DNA of 32,901 nucleotides from an uncultured Pelagibacteraceae bacterium. GTDB lineage: Bacteria > Pseudomonadota > Alphaproteobacteria > Pelagibacterales > Pelagibacteraceae. Made by a program: the position numbers and the translations under genes. Shown in pieces: positions 24,672 to 32,901 of this stretch. Where the stretch lies: positions 1 through 32,901 of the forward strand of contig CACDXO010000006.1 in the NCBI GenBank assembly GCA_902556825.1. The letters are read 5' to 3'. The stretch's first letter is position 1. Each line of letters begins with the position of its first letter. Below the pieces are notes generated by a model. The model worked only from the letters and a program-made list of their open reading frames with translations. It was not told the origin of the DNA and searched no databases.

Positions 24672-24683
24672 TAGCATAATTAA

Positions 24684-25547
24684 TTATTTTTGGCAGAATT
24701 CACAAAAAAAAGATGCCCTATTAGATATAAATATCTTAATAATTTTACCATTACAGTTTTTTCTAATACAATTTTTGTTCTCTCTATCATAAACTTTAAA
24801 TTTATTTTGAAATAATCCTGAGACTCCTTTCGCATTTTTAAAATCTCTTATTGAAGAACCGCCAAATTTGATAGCTAAATTTAGTACTTGTTTTGAATAT
24901 TTGATTAACTTATTAATTTCACTAATGCCAATTTTTTTAGCTATTTTTGTAGGATTAATTTTACTATAAAATAATATTTCATTTGCATAGATATTGCCTA
25001 TACCAGAAACAAATGTTTGATCTAATAAACAATTCTTTATATTTTTTTTTTTATTAAGAAGTTTATATTTTATATATTTAAAATTAAATTTGGAAGAAAT
25101 TGCTTCAGGCCCTGATCTTATAAAATATTTTTTAAGTTCTTTTTTATTTTTTAATAACTTAAAAAAACCAAATCTTCTTGGATCATTATAAACTACAGTA
25201 AAATTAGAAAATTTAATTTTAATATGATTATGTTTTTTTGGTAAAATTTTGGAATGATAAAAACTTAAATTAGTAATTTTTTCTTTTTTTTTAGAATTAA
25301 CTAAATGTAAAGTTCCAGACATTCCAAGATGAATTAAACAATAATTATAATTGTCTAAAGTAAGAATAATATATTTTGAAAATCTAGATACATTAACTAT
25401 AGATTTACCTTTTAAGGATTTTTCAAAATTTTTTTGAATTTTAAACCTTAAATTTCTATTAGAAATAATAATTTTTTTAATTTTTTTATACTTAACCTTA
25501 TTTTTAAGTGACCGTTTTACTATTTCTACTTCTGGCAATTCTGGCAT
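24684..25547 (-). CDS. mutM: Formamidopyrimidine-DNA glycosylase
   Basis: Base-excision repair enzyme removing 8-oxoguanine and formamidopyrimidines, 287 residues. The catalytic N-terminus MPELPEVEIVKRSL has Pro2 and Glu3. The catalytic lysine region is HLGMSGTLHL, the helix-two-turn-helix part is FVSGIGNIYANEILF, and GGSSIRDFKNAKG leads to the C-terminal zinc finger CIRKNC...CEFC. All key residues are present. It is divergent from ubiE with a 38-base spacer and is followed by rpsT 50 bases downstream. Confidence 0.96.
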   Translation of the reverse strand: MPELPEVEIVKRSLKNKVKYKKIKKIIISNRNLRFKIQKNFEKSLKGKSIVNVSRFSKYIILTLDNYNYCLIHLGMSGTLHLVNSKKKEKITNLSFYHSKILPKKHNHIKIKFSNFTVVYNDPRRFGFFKLLKNKKELKKYFIRSGPEAISSKFNFKYIKYKLLNKKKNIKNCLLDQTFVSGIGNIYANEILFYSKINPTKIAKKIGISEINKLIKYSKQVLNLAIKFGGSSIRDFKNAKGVSGLFQNKFKVYDRENKNCIRKNCNGKIIKIFISNRASFFCEFCQK

Positions 25548-25585
25548 TTAAGATTATATTATTATTTTAAATAAAATATTAAACT

Positions 25586-26289
25586 ATGGATCAAGTTCTC
25601 CAACAAAAAAAAGGTTTGGTTAAAGGTGTATTCAACAAAGTCTTTAAAAAATATGACTTAATGAATGACCTAATGTCATTAGGAATCCATAGAATCTGGA
25701 AAAAAAATTTAATTCAAATGATGAATCCTTCTAATAATAAAAGTCTTATAGATGTTGCTTGTGGAACAGGAGATGTTGTTAAATTATACTTAGAGGCGAC
25801 AAAAAATGACACTTCAATTTTATGTGTCGACCCAAATATCAATATGATTAAAGAATGTAAAGATAATTTAAAAAATTACAAAAATATAAAATGGAAAGTT
25901 TGCAGTGCTGAAAGACTAAAAGTTCCAGATAATAGCTTTGATTTTTATTCTATAAGTTTTGGTCTCAGAAATGTTAAAGATATAAACAAAAGCTTAAAGG
26001 AAGCTCATCGAGTTTTAAAAAAGGGAGGAAGATTTTTATGTTTAGAATTCTCTAAAATCGAAAATAGTAATTTAGAGATTTTTTATAAAAATTATTCAAA
26101 GTTAATTCCTAAAATAGGTAAAATAGTTGTAGGTGAAAAAAAGCCTTATGAGTATTTAGTAAAAAGTATTGAAAATTTTATAAGTCAAAAACAACTTATT
26201 GAAAAAATGAAAAAAATAATTTTAAAAATTGTGAATATAGAAATCTAAGTGGTGGAATAGTAGCAATACACTCAGGTTGGAAAATATAA
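25586..26289 (+). CDS. ubiE: Ubiquinone/menaquinone C-methyltransferase, frameshifted near its 3' end
   Basis: SAM-dependent C-methylation in ubiquinone synthesis. Present are VFKKYDLMNDLMSLGIHRIW, the SAM motif DVACGTGDV, the family motif SISFGLRNVKD and HRVLKKGGRFLCLEFSKI. In the frame as given translation stops at 26248 after 220 residues, with a C-terminus that does not fit UbiE. Adding one A to the seven-A run at 26210-26216 restores MKKNNFKNCEYRNLSGGI followed by VAIHSGWKI, the conserved UbiE ending, and a TAA at 26287-26289 overlapping the ubiB ATG (TAATG). Repaired length is 234 residues. I give the restored end here. Confidence 0.9.
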
Positions 26290-27857
26290 TGATAAAAAAA
26301 TTATTTATATTATTTAAAATTGCACGAAAACTGGCTTTGTCAGATGCACTAAAAGTTATTTCTAAATTTCACAAACCACCTTTTATAGTTAAAATTTTTT
26401 TAAGCTTATTTTCAATTTCTTTTTCTAAAAATAACTATCAGTCTAATATTTTAATTGATGAAGAAAAATTATGTAATTCAATTCAGGAAATGGGAACAAC
26501 ATTTATTAAGTTAGGTCAATTTTTATCAACAAGACCAGATATTATTGGTGAAGATTTATCAAGACAGCTTGAAAAATTACAAGATCGCTTACCACCATTT
26601 CCAAAACATGAAGCAAAAGAAATAATCAAAAATAATCTTGGAAATGAAATTTTCGATTCAATAATAAATTTTGACGAACCTATTGCAGCTGCATCTATTG
26701 CTCAAGTACATAAGGCACAAATAAATGATGATGGTACTATAAAAGATGTAGCTATTAAAATTTTAAGGCCAAACATTAAAAAAACCTTTAATGATGAAAT
26801 TGATGCTTTAATGTTATTAGCATATATAATTGAAAGTTTAATTGCTAAAACAAAAAGGCTAAGACTTGTAGAAGTAGTTTTCCTACTAAAAGAAATTACA
26901 AATCATGAAATGGATTTAAGATTTGAGGCAGCGGCTGCAAATGAATTTGCTGAAAACACAAAAAATGATGCAGGTTTTTATGTTCCTAAAATTTATTGGA
27001 ATTTTACAAGTGAAGAGGTTCTAACTTTAGATTGGATAGAGGGAATTTCTATAAGAGAAAAAGAAATTTTAGAATCTAAAAAAATAAATATAGAAAATAT
27101 TGCAACAGATATAATTCAACATTTTTTAAGACATGCAGTAAGAGATGGTTTTTTTCATGCCGACATGCACCAAGGAAACCTATTTATTGATGACAACGGA
27201 CGAATAATACCAATTGATTTTGGAATTATGGGAAGAATGGATAAATTAAACAGACGTTATTTAGCAGAAATACTTTATGGATTTGTCCAGAGAGATTATA
27301 AAAAAGTCGCAGAAGTGCACATTGTGGCTGGGTTAGTTCCTGGCAATGTACAAGTTGATGAATTAGCTCAAGCACTACGATCGATAGGGGAACCCATTTT
27401 TGGACAATCAGTTAAAGATATTTCTGGTGGAAAATTATTAAAACAATTATTTGATGTCACTGAAAAATTTAATATGCAGACACAACCTCAATTATTGTTA
27501 TTACAAAAAACAATGGTTGTAGTCGAAGGAGTAGCTAGAAAATTAAACCCTAATACAAACATTTGGGAAACATCAAAACCAGTTTTGGAAAAGTGGCTTA
27601 AAGAAACTAAGGACCCTATTAATAATTTAACTACTACTTTAAAAGACTCAGCTGAAGTGTTAAAAAAACTTCCTGAGCTTCCAAAAATAATGGATAAAGC
27701 AAATCAAGCATTAACTTTTTTAGCGAGCGGGAAAATACCACATGAATCTAATTCTTTTTCTGCATTAAATGAAAAAAAAGTAGAAATGAAATCGTTTAGA
27801 AATCAAAGTATTATTGGATTATTATTGCTTGTATTTATAGGATTCATAGTATTTTAA
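26289..27857 (+). CDS. ubiB: UbiB/ABC1-family ubiquinone biosynthesis protein
   Basis: Atypical kinase-like ATPase of the ABC1/ADCK family needed for ubiquinone synthesis, 522 residues. Motifs are the KxGQ segment FIKLGQFLSTRPDI, the Ala-rich loop AAASIAQVHKA, the catalytic DGFFHADMHQGNLF and metal-binding DFGIMGRMD. The C-terminus is one membrane anchor, SIIGLLLLVFIGFIVF. I start at ATG 26289 (MIKKLFILFKIARK), which overlaps the repaired ubiE stop; an in-frame TTG at 26277 lies within ubiE and is less likely. This coupling is independent evidence that ubiE should end at 26289. Confidence 0.95.
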   Translation: MIKKLFILFKIARKLALSDALKVISKFHKPPFIVKIFLSLFSISFSKNNYQSNILIDEEKLCNSIQEMGTTFIKLGQFLSTRPDIIGEDLSRQLEKLQDRLPPFPKHEAKEIIKNNLGNEIFDSIINFDEPIAAASIAQVHKAQINDDGTIKDVAIKILRPNIKKTFNDEIDALMLLAYIIESLIAKTKRLRLVEVVFLLKEITNHEMDLRFEAAAANEFAENTKNDAGFYVPKIYWNFTSEEVLTLDWIEGISIREKEILESKKINIENIATDIIQHFLRHAVRDGFFHADMHQGNLFIDDNGRIIPIDFGIMGRMDKLNRRYLAEILYGFVQRDYKKVAEVHIVAGLVPGNVQVDELAQALRSIGEPIFGQSVKDISGGKLLKQLFDVTEKFNMQTQPQLLLLQKTMVVVEGVARKLNPNTNIWETSKPVLEKWLKETKDPINNLTTTLKDSAEVLKKLPELPKIMDKANQALTFLASGKIPHESNSFSALNEKKVEMKSFRNQSIIGLLLLVFIGFIVF

Positions 27858-27864
27858 TCTGCCA

Positions 27865-29064
27865 ATGAAAAATTTAAATAGTAAAAAAATTTTATTAATT
27901 ATCTGCGGTGGAATTGCAGCATATAAAAGTTTAGAAATTATTAGACTTTTAAAAAAAAGTGGCTCAAAAGTAAAAACAATCCTCACGAATAATGGTAAAA
28001 ATTTTATTACACCATTGTCGGTAACTTCTTTATCACAAGAGAAAGTTTATACAGATTTATTTAATTCAGATAATGAATCTGAAATGGATCATATTTCGTT
28101 ATCAAGATGGGCAGATCTAATCTTAATAGCTCCAGCAACAGCAAATACTATTTCAAAAATTAGTTATGGATTATCAGACGATTTAGCCTCTACTGTTGTT
28201 TTTGCATCAGATAAGAAAATTTTCATAGCACCAGCAATGAATGTAAGAATGTGGGAAAATCAGTCAAACAAAGATAATTTAAAAAAGCTAATAGATTTTG
28301 GTCATGAAATAATTGGACCTGAGATTGGTGAAATGGCTTGTGGAGAGTATGGAAAAGGAAAAATGTCTGAACCAGAAGTAATTATTAATCATATAAATAA
28401 CTACTTCAAAAATATAGAAAATAATAAAAGATTTAAAGCCCTTGTGACCGCTGGTCCTACACATGAATATATTGACCCCGTAAGATTCATATCAAATAAA
28501 TCTAGTGGTAAACAAGGATATGAAATTGCAAGATCTTTAAATGAAAATGGTTTTGATACTACTCTAATATCAGGACCTACAAATTTAAGTTCAATTAAAG
28601 GAGTAAATTTAATAAAAGTCAAATCTGCAGATGAAATGCTAGAAGCTACATTAAATAGTCTTCCAACTGATGTTGCAATTCTTTCATCAGCGGTTGCAGA
28701 TTTTAAAATAAAAAATAAAGAAAAAGAAAAAATAAAAAAAAATAGTATTTCAGAACTTTCCTTAGAAAAAAATCCTGATATTCTAAAACACCTTTCTAAC
28801 CATAATTCACTAAGACCTAAATTAGTAGTTGGTTTTGCTGCAGAAACAAGTTCTATAAAAAATAATTCTTTAAAAAAATTATCTGAAAAAAACTGTGACT
28901 GGATAATTGCTAATGATGTATCTAAAGATGATATAGGTTTTGAATCAGATTTCAACAAGGTTTCTATATTCTATAAAAATAATTCTGAAGAAAATCTTCC
29001 AAAAATGAAAAAATCAAATGTTGCTAATGAAATAGTAAATAGAATAATTTCTCAACTAAATTAA
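27865..29064 (+). CDS. coaBC: Bifunctional CoaBC (phosphopantothenoylcysteine synthetase/decarboxylase)
   Basis: Two consecutive steps of coenzyme A synthesis. The 399 residues comprise the flavin-dependent CoaC half (GGIAAYKSLEIIRLLK, the active-site His region MDHISLSRWAD, PAMNVRMWEN and ACGEYGKGKMSEP with the catalytic Cys) and the CoaB half from about residue 190 (VTAGPTHEYIDPVRFISN, then SSGKQGYEIA, and the later AVADFKIKNK). It lies 7 bases after ubiB and shares one base with dut (TAATG). Confidence 0.95.
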   Translation: MKNLNSKKILLIICGGIAAYKSLEIIRLLKKSGSKVKTILTNNGKNFITPLSVTSLSQEKVYTDLFNSDNESEMDHISLSRWADLILIAPATANTISKISYGLSDDLASTVVFASDKKIFIAPAMNVRMWENQSNKDNLKKLIDFGHEIIGPEIGEMACGEYGKGKMSEPEVIINHINNYFKNIENNKRFKALVTAGPTHEYIDPVRFISNKSSGKQGYEIARSLNENGFDTTLISGPTNLSSIKGVNLIKVKSADEMLEATLNSLPTDVAILSSAVADFKIKNKEKEKIKKNSISELSLEKNPDILKHLSNHNSLRPKLVVGFAAETSSIKNNSLKKLSEKNCDWIIANDVSKDDIGFESDFNKVSIFYKNNSEENLPKMKKSNVANEIVNRIISQLN

Positions 29065-29501
29065 TGGTTAAAGTTTTAGTTAAAAGACTTAATTCTAAAG
29101 TTAAAATACCTGAATATAAAACTAGTGGATCATCTGGCATGGATTTAATGGCATTTGTTGGTAATTCAATAAAAATTGCACCTAATACTTTAGAGTTAAT
29201 CCCAACAGGTTTATCTATTGCAATACCTGAAGATTTAGAAATACAAATAAGACCTAGATCAGGACTTGCTGCAAAGTCTAGCATAAGTGTATTAAATACA
29301 CCGGGAACTATTGATAGTGATTATAGAGGTGAAATTAAAATAATATTATTTAACCATGGAAATAAAGATTTTATTGTAAATAATAATGATAGGATTGCCC
29401 AAATGGTTTTAACTCCTGTAATAAAAATGGATCTTGAAGAAGTAGATCAATTACCAGAGACTATAAGGGGATCTGGTGGTTTTGGATCAACTGGTAAATG
29501 A
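29064..29501 (+). CDS. dut: dUTP diphosphatase
   Basis: Hydrolyses dUTP to dUMP, keeping uracil out of DNA, important where A/T demand is high. The 145-residue trimeric dUTPase shows all five motifs in order: SSGMDLMAF, the second strand region with PTGLSIAIPE, RPRSGLAAKSS, the metal-linked TIDSDYRGEIKI and the C-terminal RGSGGFGSTGK. The start overlaps the coaBC stop by one base and the stop overlaps the next ATG by four (ATGA). Confidence 0.96.
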   Translation: MVKVLVKRLNSKVKIPEYKTSGSSGMDLMAFVGNSIKIAPNTLELIPTGLSIAIPEDLEIQIRPRSGLAAKSSISVLNTPGTIDSDYRGEIKIILFNHGNKDFIVNNNDRIAQMVLTPVIKMDLEEVDQLPETIRGSGGFGSTGK

Positions 29502-30256
29502 AAAATATTCTTAATAAAAAACTAATTGAAAGATATTCAAGACAAATAGTTTTAAAAAATGTTGGACCCTCAGGACAAAAAAAAATAATTAAATCAAAAG
29601 TTTTAGTTGTAGGAGCAGGAGGATTAGGTTGTCCGGTAATTGATTACTTAAGTAGAGCAGGTGTTGGAAATATTGGAGTTATAGATCATGATAAAGTCAA
29701 TACATCAAATATTCATAGACAATCATTATACAACTCTAAAGATGTGGGAAAGTTTAAAGTTAGTGTTTTAAAAAAAAAAATTAAATTAATTAATCCACAA
29801 GTTAAAATAAATACTTTTAGAGAAAAAATAGAAAAAAAAAATATTGAAAAAATATTTAAAGATTATGATTTTATAGTTGATGGATCTGATAATTTTAAAA
29901 CTAAATTTCTATTAAATAAATACTCTATAAAATATAAAAAAATTTTAATTGTAGGTGCAATCAGTAAAATGGATGGACATATTTTTACTTTTGATTTTAA
30001 AAATAAAAATGATGCATGCCTAAAGTGTTTTTATCAATCAGAGCCTTCTGATGAAGTATTAAATTGTGAACTTGAGGGTATATTGGGACCTGTAGCTGGT
30101 ATAGTTGGCAATATTCAAGCAATAGAAATTTTAAAGAAAATTTTGAATTTAAGTAAAGAATCAAATAAAAAAATCTTAATCTTAGATTTACTTAATTTAA
30201 ATTTTAGAAAAGCAGAGTTTAGTAAAAAGAAAAATTGTATATGCAAAAATTTTTAA
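29498..30256 (+). CDS. ThiF/MoeB/HesA-family adenylyltransferase
   Basis: E1-like enzyme that adenylates the C-terminal glycine of a small sulfur carrier such as ThiS or MoaD. The 252 residues contain the ATP-binding VLVVGAGGLGCPVIDYLSRA, the arginine-containing NIHRQSLY, DGSDNFKTKFLLN and LGPVAGIVGNIQAIEILK. A zinc pair CLKC is present; the second pair near the end is CIC, one residue shorter than the usual CxxC. Whether it serves thiamine, molybdopterin or another thiolation cannot be told; no carrier gene is adjacent. Confidence 0.9.
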   Translation: MKNILNKKLIERYSRQIVLKNVGPSGQKKIIKSKVLVVGAGGLGCPVIDYLSRAGVGNIGVIDHDKVNTSNIHRQSLYNSKDVGKFKVSVLKKKIKLINPQVKINTFREKIEKKNIEKIFKDYDFIVDGSDNFKTKFLLNKYSIKYKKILIVGAISKMDGHIFTFDFKNKNDACLKCFYQSEPSDEVLNCELEGILGPVAGIVGNIQAIEILKKILNLSKESNKKILILDLLNLNFRKAEFSKKKNCICKNF

Positions 30257-30684
30257 TAATAATATTTTTTTTATTAATAAACTCTTCTAATGTTATCTCT
30301 GAAGAAAATTATTATTTTCTTTCTTTAAAAAAAAGTAAAGTATATGTAAGATATGGTCCCGGAAAAAATTATCCTATAAAATATATTTACAATAAAAAAT
30401 TCTTACCCATTAAAGTAATTGATAAAAAAGATAATTTTAGAAGGATAATAGATCATAAAAAAAATAGTGGTTGGATACATCAAATTATGCTTAGAAAATT
30501 AAACTCTTTGATCATGCTTGAAGAAAAGATTGTTTTTAAAAAAAATAGCAAATTTTCAAAGCCTTTAGTAAAATTAGAAAAAGGAAGATTAGTAATTTTA
30601 AAAAAATGTGAACCTAATTGGTGTAGGATTGAAACTGGAAATTATTCTGGATGGATAGAAACAAAAAACGTATGGGGAATTTAG
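30241..30684 (+). CDS. Secreted SH3-like domain protein
   Basis: Exported protein of 147 residues with a signal peptide (MQKFLIIIFFLLINSSNVIS) and two bacterial SH3-like repeats: KVYVRYGPGKNYP through NSGWIHQIML, and a second ending CRIETGNYSGWIETKNVWGI. Such domains often bind peptidoglycan or other envelope polymers. I start at ATG 30241, inside the preceding gene's last 16 bases, rather than at an upstream TTG. It is the last gene of the ubiE-to-SH3 run and converges with katG with 6 bases between stops. Function is not known beyond the fold. Confidence 0.85.
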   Translation: MQKFLIIIFFLLINSSNVISEENYYFLSLKKSKVYVRYGPGKNYPIKYIYNKKFLPIKVIDKKDNFRRIIDHKKNSGWIHQIMLRKLNSLIMLEEKIVFKKNSKFSKPLVKLEKGRLVILKKCEPNWCRIETGNYSGWIETKNVWGI

Positions 30685-30690
30685 CTTAAC

Positions 30691-32901
<2,211 letters not shown>

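Noticed and set aside
26277-26288. TTG start for ubiB at 26277
   Set aside because: ATG 26289 overlaps the repaired ubiE stop in the usual TAATG way and begins with a normal UbiB N-terminus.

Overview
The window is a densely packed, very AT-rich bacterial chromosome segment (roughly a quarter to a third G+C by eye; not computed). Gene content and order point to a streamlined alphaproteobacterium, most likely SAR11/Pelagibacterales-like. The supporting clusters are ubiB-ubiE facing mutM-rpsT-dnaA-dnaN, an SUV3-type helicase with a seven-iron ferredoxin and CarD, YqaA-dsbB-coq7, tlpA facing argH-small lipoprotein-lysA, and coaBC-dut. Genes overlap or sit a few bases apart, convergent pairs meet with almost no spacer, and most genes lack a clear Shine-Dalgarno sequence. 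The placement is inference: there is no rRNA here and no search could be run.

Layout. 1-564: 3' end of uppP. 551-5425 (-): a pyruvate dehydrogenase unit in which the only lipoyl domain is fused to the N-terminus of the E1 protein and E2 has none, followed by a DMT-family permease broken by a one-base shift. 5681-5846: tRNA-Arg(ACG) and a possible 27-residue membrane peptide. 5851-8237: a hotdog thioesterase converging with acetoacetyl-CoA synthetase. 8404-12446: helicase, TerB-like protein, ferredoxin and CarD, all overlapping. 12445-12670 (-): a stand-alone gene for a 27-residue Lys/Arg/Ala peptide with its own -35-like element, Shine-Dalgarno and terminator. 12780-14574 (-): long-chain acyl-CoA synthetase starting 7 nt after tRNA-Leu(CAA). 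14643-16249: YqaA, DsbB, Coq7. 16250-18080 (-): HNH endonuclease, esterase, TlpA-like thioredoxin. 18104-21543: argH, small lipoprotein, lysA, plsC. 21540-25547 (-): dnaN, dnaA, rpsT, mutM. 25586-30684: ubiE (shifted near its 3' end), ubiB, coaBC, dut, a ThiF/MoeB-type E1-like enzyme and an SH3 protein. 30691-32901 (-): katG, cut by the window edge.

Functional themes are acyl-CoA and acetyl-CoA metabolism (PDH, AacS, acyl-CoA synthetase, thioesterase), ubiquinone synthesis (coq7, ubiE, ubiB), periplasmic thiol chemistry (dsbB, TlpA), lysine and arginine synthesis, replication and repair (dnaA, dnaN, mutM, dut) and peroxide defence (katG). The observations most worth checking are the lipoyl-E1 fusion, the tiny basic peptide gene beside a CarD with a long lysine-rich N-terminus, two genes broken at 7-base A/T runs, a likely leaderless rpsT transcript, and two tRNA genes each followed within 5-7 nt by a start codon. 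I see no CRISPR array, insertion sequence, prophage or dedicated defence system.
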